Below, piece after piece: positions 23,982-31,355 of a stretch of DNA of 35,135 nucleotides. The translations under genes were made by a program, and so were the position numbers. The stretch is from Lutibacter sp. (GTDB taxonomy: Bacteria > Bacteroidota > Bacteroidia > Flavobacteriales > Flavobacteriaceae), in contig JAKIVA010000032.1 in assembly GCA_021647265.1 (NCBI GenBank), positions 1 through 35,135 on the forward strand. Reading direction: 5' to 3'. Position 1 is the stretch's first letter, and every line of letters starts with the position of its first letter. The notes below the pieces were generated by a model, which ran no database searches, was not told where the DNA came from, and saw only the letters and a list, made by a program, of their open reading frames with translations.

Positions 23982-24359
23982 ATGGATTTAAAAATAAAAT
24001 TTGATAAAAGTGGTAGAATTGTTCCATTTATAAATGGAACAGAAATCACAATGAATGAGTCTCCTTTTTTAATATTTTTAGCAACCGCAGGTATGTGTTC
24101 AGCTGTTTATGTTAAAGCATTTATGCAACAAAGAGGGTTGCCAATAGATGAGGTAGAAATAACTCAAAGAATGAATTACAACCAAATGACAAATATGGTG
24201 AAAGACATTGATATTATTGTTGATTTACCTGCTAGCTTTCCTGAAAAATATAAAAATACTATTAAAAATGTTGTTGCACAATGCCCTGTTAAACGTCACT
24301 TAGCAGAACCTCCAACATTTAATGTAACTACAAATTTAAGTTCAGTTTTAAAAGACTAA
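23982..24359 (+). CDS. OsmC-family protein
   Basis: A 125-residue protein of the OsmC/Ohr-type fold. Two cysteines expected of the peroxidatic pair are present: Cys39 in TAGMCSAVYVKAFMQQRGL (the helix following the SPFLIFLA segment) and Cys100 in AQCPVKRHL. Family members reduce organic hydroperoxides using these thiols, or are YhfA-like with unclear roles; which applies here is not settled. The length is slightly below the usual 135-140, with a short first strand pair. Repeat element C begins 15 bases past the stop. Confidence 0.85.
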   Translation: MDLKIKFDKSGRIVPFINGTEITMNESPFLIFLATAGMCSAVYVKAFMQQRGLPIDEVEITQRMNYNQMTNMVKDIDIIVDLPASFPEKYKNTIKNVVAQCPVKRHLAEPPTFNVTTNLSSVLKD

Positions 24360-24374
24360 CAGGTATAAATTTCT

Positions 24375-24521
24375 ATAAAAAAGAGGCTGTCTAAAAAGGT
24401 ACAAAATTCGTCATTCTGAATTTATTTCAGAATCCCATCCTGCTGATTATCAATCATTATGAGAACCTGAAACGAGTTCAGGTTGACGTAAATTACACTT
24501 TTTAGACAGCCTCTTTTTTAT
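24375..24521. repeat. Inverted-repeat element, copy C (147 bp) with nested hairpins
   Basis: Perfect 23-base arms (24375-24397 and 24499-24521) of the form ATAAAAAAGAGGCTGTCTAAAAA. Inside are two smaller palindromes: TTCTGA/TCAGAA type around 24414-24432, and AACCTGAA/TTCAGGTT around 24465-24485. The core CTGATTATCAAT at 24443-24454 is shared with copy A. The ends form A/T-flanked stems typical of a rho-independent terminator. The element lies between two genes on the same strand, so it would separate the OsmC-like gene from DUF4230. Confidence 0.82.
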
Positions 24522-24555
24522 AGTTAAAAAGTAATTTTTTGTACCTTTAACAATT

Positions 24556-25161
24556 ATGGAGCTACTTTTAGGAATTGTACTTGGAGCATTACTTTCATAT
24601 TGGGGAATTTCTTTTTTTAACAAAAAGAGTTCACTGCAAAAAATTGAAACACAATCCATAATTTTAATAGAAAAAATTAAAAGTGTTTGTAAATTAATTA
24701 CTGTTGAAGGTGATTTTGCTGAAATTTATCATTACGAAAACACCAAAAATCATTTTTTAAATATTATTACAAGCAAAAAGAAGGCAATTTTGTTGATAAA
24801 TGCAAAGGTCCATATTGGTTTTGACTTATCACAAATAAAACTGGAAGCTAACAATGAAAATTTAGAAATTATACTTACTCATTTTCCGAAGCCAAAGGTT
24901 TTAACTGTAGAGACTGATGTGAGATATTACGATAAAAAAGAGGGTATGTTTAATAAATTTAATGCTGAAGATTTAACAGAATTAAATAAACAATCCAAAG
25001 CCTTTATTGTAGATAAAATCCCTGAAAGTGGATTGTTAAATACGGCCAACAAAGAAGCATTAGATACTATTTTAATGATTGAGAAATTATTAGAAACTTC
25101 GGGTTGGAAATTAAATTATTCACAGTTGGTAATACCCGCAACTGAAACTGAGAAAAATTAG
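24556..25161 (+). CDS. DUF4230 membrane-anchored protein
   Basis: A 201-residue protein with one N-terminal membrane helix (about 2-20) and a soluble domain matching DUF4230: an SVCKLITVEGDFAEIYHYEN segment, KKAILLINAKVHIGFDLSQIKLE, and a C-terminal helix with EALDTILMIEKLLE. Function is unknown in the family. The MmcQ/YjbR remnant begins 10 bases downstream. Confidence 0.85.
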   Translation: MELLLGIVLGALLSYWGISFFNKKSSLQKIETQSIILIEKIKSVCKLITVEGDFAEIYHYENTKNHFLNIITSKKKAILLINAKVHIGFDLSQIKLEANNENLEIILTHFPKPKVLTVETDVRYYDKKEGMFNKFNAEDLTELNKQSKAFIVDKIPESGLLNTANKEALDTILMIEKLLETSGWKLNYSQLVIPATETEKN

Positions 25162-25171
25162 TGTAATTAAA

Positions 25172-25528
25172 ATGAATATTGAAGCATTTAGAGATTATTG
25201 TTTATCTAAAAAATATGTAACAGAAAGTTTTCCTTTTGATGAAAAAACCTTGGTTTTTAAAGTAGCTGGAAAAATGTTTGCATTAGCTGGGTTAGAGCAC
25301 CAATCTTCAACAGTTAATTTAAAATGCAATCCTGAAAAATCAATTGAATTAAGAGAACAATATAATGATATTATTGAAGGATTTCATATGAGTTAATAAC
25401 ACTGGAATACTATTAATATTGAGGGTAATTTACCAACCAATTTTATAAAAGTATTGATAGATCATTCATACAATTTGGTTATTCTTGGAATGACCAAAAA
25501 GGTACAAAGAGAGCTGGGTTTTATTTAG
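25172..25528 (+). pseudogene. MmcQ/YjbR-family gene broken by two consecutive in-frame stops
   Basis: The open part (25172-25396) encodes 74 residues of the MmcQ/YjbR family (MNIEAFRDYCLSKK.., VFKVAGKMFALAGLE, VNLKCNPEKSIELREQY..IEGFHMS). Codons 75 and 76 are TAA TAA. Past them the same frame continues with H-W-N-T-I-N-I-E-G-N, then FIKVLIDHSYNLV and TKK, the expected C-terminal half of the family, and stops at 25526-25528. The full frame would be 118 codons, the normal family length. Homologues usually have polar residues such as N-K-K at this point, so A-to-T changes are the simplest origin. It may be a recent nonsense mutation, readthrough, or a sequence error. Confidence 0.8.
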
Positions 25529-26367
25529 TGCTTTTTTCTGTATTCTGAAGGTGTAACACCTTTTATGGCCTTAAACTTTCTGTTGAAGTTAGCTAAATTA
25601 TTAAAACCAGATTTGTAGGAGATTTCAGTAATATTTAAGTCGTTATTTTTTGTTAATAATTTACAAGCATTTCCAATACGTATATCAATTAAAAAATTCA
25701 CAAAAGTTTTGTTGGTACGTTGTTTAAAATATCTGCAAAAAGCATTGGGTGTCATATTTGCAATATTTGAAACTTGTTGGAGACTAATTTCAGTATGATA
25801 ATTATTCATAGTGTATTGAAAAATATCACTCATTCGTTTTCCTTCATCACCAGCATATTTTTTTAAATTAATAAGAGAAGACAATGTATGCTTTTGACCC
25901 TTAGATATTAAATTTAAAATTTCTAAAAATGAAGTAAACTGTTCGTACTTTGAAAGAGAATCAATTTTTGATAAAATTCGAGATATTTTTTTTTTATTTG
26001 AAAGTACTTCAAACCCTAAAACAGCATCATCAAAGAACGAATGAAAATGTACAAACTCAGGTAAACTAAAGAAAGTATCACCAAAAGCATTTTTTGAAAA
26101 AAATAAAGTAATCATCTTTGTTTCTTTTCCGTAGGCAACATCTCTTTTAAAAACATGGGGTAAATCTTCTCCAATAACAAAAATGTCACTGGGTTTAAAC
26201 TCTCCTACACAATCACCTATAATATACGATCCTTCACCTTTAATAATTACACTTATTTGAATTTCTTTGTGTTGGTGTAATTTTTCATAAAAAGATTCTC
26301 CTTCATAATTTTGTATATATAAAGTTACGTTTTCAGGTTTTGGAATTTTAAAAGGTAAAACTTTCAT
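25525..26367 (-). CDS. AraC-family transcriptional regulator, divergent to the hydroxyproline operon
   Basis: A 280-residue AraC/XylS-type regulator. The N-terminal 150 residues form a cupin-like sensing domain (HQHKEIQISVIIKGEGSYIIGD), and about 190-280 form the double helix-turn-helix domain (EISLQQVSNIANMTPNAFCRYFKQRTNKTF, then ITEISYKSGFNNLANFNRKFKAIKGVTPSEYRK). It starts 131 bases from, and opposite to, the hydroxyproline catabolic operon, so it is the likely activator, perhaps sensing hydroxyproline or an intermediate. The direct repeats at 26393-26448 are candidate sites. Its 3' end overlaps the MmcQ remnant's last codons. Confidence 0.93.
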   Translation of the reverse strand: MKVLPFKIPKPENVTLYIQNYEGESFYEKLHQHKEIQISVIIKGEGSYIIGDCVGEFKPSDIFVIGEDLPHVFKRDVAYGKETKMITLFFSKNAFGDTFFSLPEFVHFHSFFDDAVLGFEVLSNKKKISRILSKIDSLSKYEQFTSFLEILNLISKGQKHTLSSLINLKKYAGDEGKRMSDIFQYTMNNYHTEISLQQVSNIANMTPNAFCRYFKQRTNKTFVNFLIDIRIGNACKLLTKNNDLNITEISYKSGFNNLANFNRKFKAIKGVTPSEYRKKH

Positions 26368-26392
26368 AGATAAAAATATGTAAATATTAATC

Positions 26393-26448
26393 TAATTAAT
26401 TGCTAAAATATAAAAAACAAGGTAAAATAATATAATTAATTGATAAAA
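26393..26448. promoter_or_regulatory. Direct-repeat operator candidate between araC-type gene and hydroxyproline operon
   Basis: TAATTAATTGCTAAAA (26393-26408) and TAATTAATTGATAAAA (26433-26448) are 16-base direct repeats with one mismatch, offset by 40 bases, about four helical turns. AraC proteins commonly bind direct repeats, and the repeats lie in the 131-base divergent region. Low complexity makes chance matches possible. Confidence 0.45.
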
Positions 26449-26476
26449 AAAATAAAAGTATAAAATAAAGTTGTTC

Positions 26477-26484
26477 TAAATTTG
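26477..26484 (+). promoter_or_regulatory. -7-like promoter motif of the hydroxyproline operon
   Basis: TAAATTTG, an exact TAnnTTTG match, 14 bases before the ATG at 26499. No TTG at -33 was seen, consistent with a promoter that depends on an activator. Confidence 0.45.
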
Positions 26485-26498
26485 AAAAAAAGAATAAA

Positions 26499-27410
26499 AT
26501 GAAAATAAAATGGGAAGGTGTGATGCCTGCAGTTACAACAAAATTTACAGTTGATGATACGTTAGATTTGGTGAATTTTAAAGTGAATATTAAAGCTCAG
26601 TTAGAAGCTGGTGTAAGTGGAATTATTTTAGGAGGTACTTTGGGAGAAGCAAGTACACTAACAGAAAGTGAAAAAAAGACATTGATTTTTAAAGCGTTAG
26701 AAATTGTTAAAGAAAAAATTCCGGTAATTATCAATATTGCAGAGCAATCTACCACCAAGGCTATTGAGGCTGTACGCAAAGCAGAAAAATACGGAGCTAA
26801 TGGTTTAATGATATTACCTCCAATGAGGTATAAGGCTGACGCTAGAGAAACAGTAACTTATTTTAAAAAAGTGGCGAAAAGCACCTCGTTACCAATAATG
26901 ATATACAACAATCCTGTAGATTATGGTATAGAGGTAACACTAGATATGTTTGAAGAATTGGCTACTTGCAAAAACATTGTAGCTGTTAAAGAATCCACAC
27001 GAGATATTTCAAATATTACTAGAATGAAGTCTCGTTTCGGGAATCGTTTTAAAATTTTATGTGGAGTAGATACATTGGCTTTAGAAAGCTTGCTTATGGG
27101 CGCTGATGGTTGGGTTGCCGGGTTGGGATGTGCATTTCCAGCTGAAACTGTAGCCATTTATAAATTAGTGAAAGCAAATAAAACAAAAGAAGCTATTGCA
27201 ATTTATAGCTGGTTTTTACCTTTGTTAGAATTAGATATAAATACTAAATTAGTACAAAATATAAAACTTGCTGAAGTAGCAACAGGGATAGGAACTGAAT
27301 ATATTAGAGAACCGAGGTTACCATTAATAGGTAAGGAACGTGAAAAAGTTTTAGCTATTATTAAAAAAGGAATAAATACACGTCCGATATTACCAAATTA
27401 CAAAAATTGA
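26499..27410 (+). CDS. DapA-family lyase, probable 1-pyrroline-4-hydroxy-2-carboxylate deaminase
   Basis: A 303-residue class I aldolase-fold enzyme of the dihydrodipicolinate synthase family. The Schiff-base lysine is Lys164 in VAVKEST, the catalytic Tyr136 lies in MIYNNP, and the carboxylate-binding loop is GTLGE at 46-50 (GTTGE in DapA). Operon context makes it the deaminase that converts cis-4-hydroxy-D-proline's oxidation product to 2-oxoglutarate semialdehyde, and not lysine biosynthetic DapA. That assignment is inference from neighbours, as the family is broad. It is the first gene of the operon; the dehydrogenase follows after 70 bases. Confidence 0.85.
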   Translation: MKIKWEGVMPAVTTKFTVDDTLDLVNFKVNIKAQLEAGVSGIILGGTLGEASTLTESEKKTLIFKALEIVKEKIPVIINIAEQSTTKAIEAVRKAEKYGANGLMILPPMRYKADARETVTYFKKVAKSTSLPIMIYNNPVDYGIEVTLDMFEELATCKNIVAVKESTRDISNITRMKSRFGNRFKILCGVDTLALESLLMGADGWVAGLGCAFPAETVAIYKLVKANKTKEAIAIYSWFLPLLELDINTKLVQNIKLAEVATGIGTEYIREPRLPLIGKEREKVLAIIKKGINTRPILPNYKN

Positions 27411-27480
27411 TTTGGGAGTAATTAGAAGTGGTTACACTTTGATTTCTTAGTGTTAAAAGTAACAATTAAAAATAAGTTAA

Positions 27481-29067
27481 ATGATTACAGGAAAGAATTA
27501 CATAGGAAACGTTTTATCTTCAATAGGAAATGTAACATTTAAAACATTTAATCCGCAAACAAATACTGAAAATGAAATAATTTATACAGAAGCTTCTATT
27601 GTTGAAATTGAAAAAGTAACAGAATTGGCTACAAAAGCTTCCAAGGTTTTTAAAACAATTTCAGGTGCTAAAAAAAGTGAATTTCTGAATGAAATAGCAA
27701 CTGAAATTGAAGCATTAGGTGATGAATTAATACAAATATACTGTTCAGAAACGGGTTTGCCAGAAAACAGGGCAATAGGGGAGCGAGGAAGAACGGTTTT
27801 TCAATTGCGTTCGTTTGCAAACTTAGTGCAAGAAGGCTCCTGGGTTGAAGCAGCAATTGATACAGCACAACTTAACAGACAACCAATTCCAAAGGTAGAT
27901 ATTCGAAAAATGTTTGTGCCATTAGGACCAATTGTAGTTTTTGGAGCCAGTAATTTCCCATTGGCATATTCTACAGCAGGAGGTGATACAGCTGCGGCAT
28001 TTGCTGCAGGATGCCCTGTAATTGTAAAATCACATCCAATGCATGCAGGTACAGGAGAATTAGTAGCATCTGCAATTATTAAAGCAGCTGAAAATACAGG
28101 CATGCCAAATGGTGTGTTTTCAAATTTAAATAGTAGCGGAATTGAAGTGGGTATTACACTAGTTAAACATCCACAGGTAAAAGCAGTTGGATTTACAGGA
28201 AGTATAAATGGAGGTAGAGCTTTATATGATATGGCTGCAAAGCGCAAAGAACCAATTCCTGTTTTTGCAGAGATGGGAAGTATAAATCCGGTTATAATTT
28301 TACCAAATGCTACTAAAAATGAGGGAAGAAAATGGGCTAAAACCTACGCAAATTCAATAACTCTTGGTTCGGGACAATTTTGTACAAATCCAGGGCTAAT
28401 TTTGGGGGTAAAAGGAGATGATTTATCTAATTTTATAAAAATATTATCTGAAGAAATTGTAAAAATTGAACCATCATGTATGTTGCACCCTAATATTATA
28501 GGAGCTTATGAAAGTAACAAAGAAAAAATGATAGCACAACAGGGATTGCAAACTGCAGCAACAATAAATAAAGAAGTGTTAAAAAATTATGGTAGGCAGC
28601 TAATTACTACAGTTGAAGGAACAACTTTTTTAGCCAATACTACATTACACCAAGAGGTCTTTGGACCATTTTCAATGGTTGTTCAATGTGAAAATATGCA
28701 ACAGTTAGAAACCATAATTTCAAAATTAGAAGGACAGTTAACAGGTACAATTTTATCTGAAAATAATGAAATTAAAAATCACCCAACTATTGTAAGTGAA
28801 CTTCAAAATAGAGTGGGACGTATTATTTTTAATGGAGTCCCTACAGGAGTTGAAGTTTGTCCTTCAATGGTACACGGAGGCCCTTATCCTGCTTCAACAG
28901 ATAGCCGGTTTACAGCAGTTGGTATTAATTCAATCAAGCGTTGGGTTCGTCCTTTTAGCTTTCAGAGCTGGCCAAATGAATTACTACCTGATGAGTTGAA
29001 AAATGAAAATTCTTTAGGAATTTTACGTTTGATAGATGGAAAATTAACTAAAGATAGCATAACTTAA
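27481..29067 (+). CDS. 2-oxoglutarate semialdehyde (2,5-dioxopentanoate) dehydrogenase
   Basis: An aldehyde dehydrogenase of 528 residues that oxidises 2-oxoglutarate semialdehyde to 2-oxoglutarate, the last step of hydroxyproline breakdown. Residues visible: Asn158 in GASNFP, Lys183 in VIVKSHP (cofactor), FTGS at 238-241, Glu264 in FAEMGSINP and catalytic Cys301 in GQFCTNPG. The long N-terminal part and the CTNPG context match KGSADH class III enzymes tied to hydroxyproline. It overlaps nothing but is followed 2 bases later by the epimerase. The substrate assignment rests on family resemblance and context. Confidence 0.9.
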   Translation: MITGKNYIGNVLSSIGNVTFKTFNPQTNTENEIIYTEASIVEIEKVTELATKASKVFKTISGAKKSEFLNEIATEIEALGDELIQIYCSETGLPENRAIGERGRTVFQLRSFANLVQEGSWVEAAIDTAQLNRQPIPKVDIRKMFVPLGPIVVFGASNFPLAYSTAGGDTAAAFAAGCPVIVKSHPMHAGTGELVASAIIKAAENTGMPNGVFSNLNSSGIEVGITLVKHPQVKAVGFTGSINGGRALYDMAAKRKEPIPVFAEMGSINPVIILPNATKNEGRKWAKTYANSITLGSGQFCTNPGLILGVKGDDLSNFIKILSEEIVKIEPSCMLHPNIIGAYESNKEKMIAQQGLQTAATINKEVLKNYGRQLITTVEGTTFLANTTLHQEVFGPFSMVVQCENMQQLETIISKLEGQLTGTILSENNEIKNHPTIVSELQNRVGRIIFNGVPTGVEVCPSMVHGGPYPASTDSRFTAVGINSIKRWVRPFSFQSWPNELLPDELKNENSLGILRLIDGKLTKDSIT

Positions 29068-29069
29068 AA

Positions 29070-30080
29070 ATGAGTAGAAACATTTTTTCATGCATTGATG
29101 CACATACCTGTGGAAACCCTGTGAGAGTTGTTACCAAAGGGGTCCCTAATTTGATAGGTACAAACATGAGTGAAAAAAGGCAACATTTTTTAAAAGAATA
29201 CGATTGGATTCGAAAAGGGTTAATGTTTGAGCCACGTGGCCATGATATGATGAGTGGAAGTATCTTGTTCCCTTCTCATAATAAAGAAAATGATTTTGCT
29301 ATTTTGTTTATTGAAACATCGGGCTGTTTGCCTATGTGTGGTCATGGAACCATAGGAACCATTACAATTGCTATTGAAGAAGGCTTAATAATTCCTAAAA
29401 CACCAGGGAAAGTAAAAATGGAAGCTCCTGCCGGATTAATTGAGGTTGAATATCAGCAAACGAAAGGAAAAGTAGATTGGGTAAAATTAACAAATGTAGC
29501 ATCGTTTTTAGCTGCTGAAAATTTAACTGTTAACTGTCCTGAATTAGGAAAAATTAATTTTGATGTTGCTTATGGTGGAAATTACTATGCAATAATTGAT
29601 CCCCAAGAAAATTTTAGTGGTGTTCACAATTTTACAGCGAGCAAATTAATCCAATATTCTCAAATTATAAGAACCAATATCAACAAAAAATATCCAAATG
29701 CCTTTATACATCCACAAAATGATACAATAAGAGACGTTTCACATATTATGTGGACAGGAAACTCAATTGATTCAACTTCATCTGGAAGAAATGCAGTCTT
29801 TTATGGAGAGAAAGCAATAGATCGATCTCCTTGTGGTACAGGGACTTCTGCACGTATGGCTCAACTGTATTTTAAAGGTAAATTAAAGATTGGTAAAGAA
29901 TATATCCATGAAAGTTTTATAGGTTCAAAGTTTATTGGTAAAATTGTAAAAGAAATAGTGTTGAACGGTATAAAATGCATTATTCCAACAATTCAAGGTT
30001 GGGCAAAAATATATGGATTTAATACCATTATTATTGATGATAATGATGATCCGTATGCACATGGGTTTCAAGTATTATAA
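29070..30080 (+). CDS. 4-hydroxyproline 2-epimerase (proline racemase family)
   Basis: A cofactor-free racemase of 336 residues that turns trans-4-hydroxy-L-proline into cis-4-hydroxy-D-proline, entry step of the pathway. It has IDAHTCGNPVRVV near the start, the first catalytic Cys90 in MCGHGTIG and the second Cys255 in DRSPCGTGTSA. Both thiols are present, which distinguishes it from the dehydratase subtype that has Thr at the second position. The Thr-Cys-Gly-Asn-Pro motif and operon favour hydroxyproline over proline. It ends 3 bases before the FAD dehydrogenase. Confidence 0.93.
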   Translation: MSRNIFSCIDAHTCGNPVRVVTKGVPNLIGTNMSEKRQHFLKEYDWIRKGLMFEPRGHDMMSGSILFPSHNKENDFAILFIETSGCLPMCGHGTIGTITIAIEEGLIIPKTPGKVKMEAPAGLIEVEYQQTKGKVDWVKLTNVASFLAAENLTVNCPELGKINFDVAYGGNYYAIIDPQENFSGVHNFTASKLIQYSQIIRTNINKKYPNAFIHPQNDTIRDVSHIMWTGNSIDSTSSGRNAVFYGEKAIDRSPCGTGTSARMAQLYFKGKLKIGKEYIHESFIGSKFIGKIVKEIVLNGIKCIIPTIQGWAKIYGFNTIIIDDNDDPYAHGFQVL

Positions 30081-30083
30081 ATT

Positions 30084-31325
30084 ATGAGTAAAAAGGTTGT
30101 AATTATTGGTGGTGGAATTATTGGATTAAATTCTGCTTACTATCTATTAAAAGAAGGTCATGAAGTTACTGTTGTTGATCAGTTTGATATAACATCGGGT
30201 GCTTCATTTGTAAATGCAGGGTATATATCTCCTAGTCATGTAACTCCACTTGCAGCTCCAGGAATGGTTGCTTCTGGAATAAAAATGATGTTTAATCAGG
30301 CAAGTCCGTTTTATATGAAGCCTCGTTTCAATTTAGAGTTGTTTAAATGGGCATGGAATTTTAACAAATCAGCAACGGCAAAGCATGTAAAATATGCAGC
30401 TCCAATTATTAAAGATTTTACAATTTTAAGTAGAGATCTTTTTAAGGAAATAAAAGATAGTGGCATCTTTGATTTTCAATTTGAAAGAAAAGGATTGTTA
30501 ATGAGTTATCAAACTTCAAAATTTGAAGATAAAGAAGCTCGTTTAGCTGATGTAGCAAGAAATCAAGGCCTTGATGTAAAGCATATTAGCAAGCGTGAAT
30601 TGAAAGAGATGGAACCAGAAATGAAAGCTGAAGGGGCTTTTTATTATTTAGATGATGCACATACAACGCCAGATGATTTTATGAGGAAATTACATCATTA
30701 CCTCAAATCAAAAGGTGTTCAGTTTTATACAAATGAAAAGGTTGTAGATTTTAAAAGAAATGGTCAGAAAATAACACATTTAATTACAGATAAACAGCAA
30801 CTTGATTTTGATGAACTTGTTGTAGCTTCAGGTTCGTGGAGCCCTATTGTTGCAAAAAAATTGGGTATTAAACTTTTAGTTCAGGCAGGGAAAGGTTATC
30901 GTATCAATCTCCATAGAAAAACAGGAATTAATTATCCTGCAATATTGGCCGAACTCAATACAGCAGTTTCACCTATGGATGGTTTTACGCGTTTTGGAGG
31001 AACCATGGAAATTGCAGGAATAAATACCAAAATTAACAAAATAAGAGTAGCGCAAATAGCTAAAAATGCAACGGTATTTTATCCTAATATTAAAATTACA
31101 AATGAAGAAATACAAGATGCAGATTATGGCTTACGGCCAGTATCACCTGATGGTTTACCTTATATAGGAAGGGCAAAATTATTAAAAAATGTAAGTTTTG
31201 CAACAGGTCATGCAATGATGGGATGGAGTCAGGGACAAGCTACAGGTAAATTAATTTCTGAAATAATTTCAGCTAAAAAAACGTCTTTAAACTTAGAACC
31301 ATTTTCATTGGAAAGGTTTAATTAA
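30084..31325 (+). CDS. FAD-dependent D-hydroxyproline dehydrogenase (DadA-like)
   Basis: A single-chain flavoenzyme of 413 residues of the D-amino acid oxidase/DadA type. The N-terminal FAD loop is GGGIIG (9-14), with the E/D-box Asp near VVDQFD. The C-terminal block DADYGLRPVSPDGLPYIGRAKLLKNVSFATGHAMMGWSQGQATG is the typical second FAD/substrate region. It would oxidise cis-4-hydroxy-D-proline to 1-pyrroline-4-hydroxy-2-carboxylate, passing electrons to the respiratory chain. It corresponds to single-subunit dehydrogenases of hydroxyproline clusters (hypO-type). D-alanine dehydrogenase activity is the main alternative, made less likely by operon position. Confidence 0.9.
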   Translation: MSKKVVIIGGGIIGLNSAYYLLKEGHEVTVVDQFDITSGASFVNAGYISPSHVTPLAAPGMVASGIKMMFNQASPFYMKPRFNLELFKWAWNFNKSATAKHVKYAAPIIKDFTILSRDLFKEIKDSGIFDFQFERKGLLMSYQTSKFEDKEARLADVARNQGLDVKHISKRELKEMEPEMKAEGAFYYLDDAHTTPDDFMRKLHHYLKSKGVQFYTNEKVVDFKRNGQKITHLITDKQQLDFDELVVASGSWSPIVAKKLGIKLLVQAGKGYRINLHRKTGINYPAILAELNTAVSPMDGFTRFGGTMEIAGINTKINKIRVAQIAKNATVFYPNIKITNEEIQDADYGLRPVSPDGLPYIGRAKLLKNVSFATGHAMMGWSQGQATGKLISEIISAKKTSLNLEPFSLERFN

Positions 31326-31355
31326 AGATTGTTATATAAATTATTTTTTATTAAA

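Noticed and set aside
4460..24521. Repeats A, B and C as a CRISPR array
   Set aside because: Only three copies, thousands of bases apart, with inverted ends and no regular spacers.
26499..27410. Lysine-biosynthetic dapA
   Set aside because: Position in a hydroxyproline operon, GTLGE in place of GTTGE, and no lysine pathway neighbours.
27801..28247. 148-codon minus-strand frame
   Set aside because: Antisense shadow inside the aldehyde dehydrogenase.
31329..31355. Extended start (TTG at 31329) for the S37-like lipoprotein
   Set aside because: It adds nine residues before a well-formed lipoprotein signal that begins at the ATG of 31356 or 31362.
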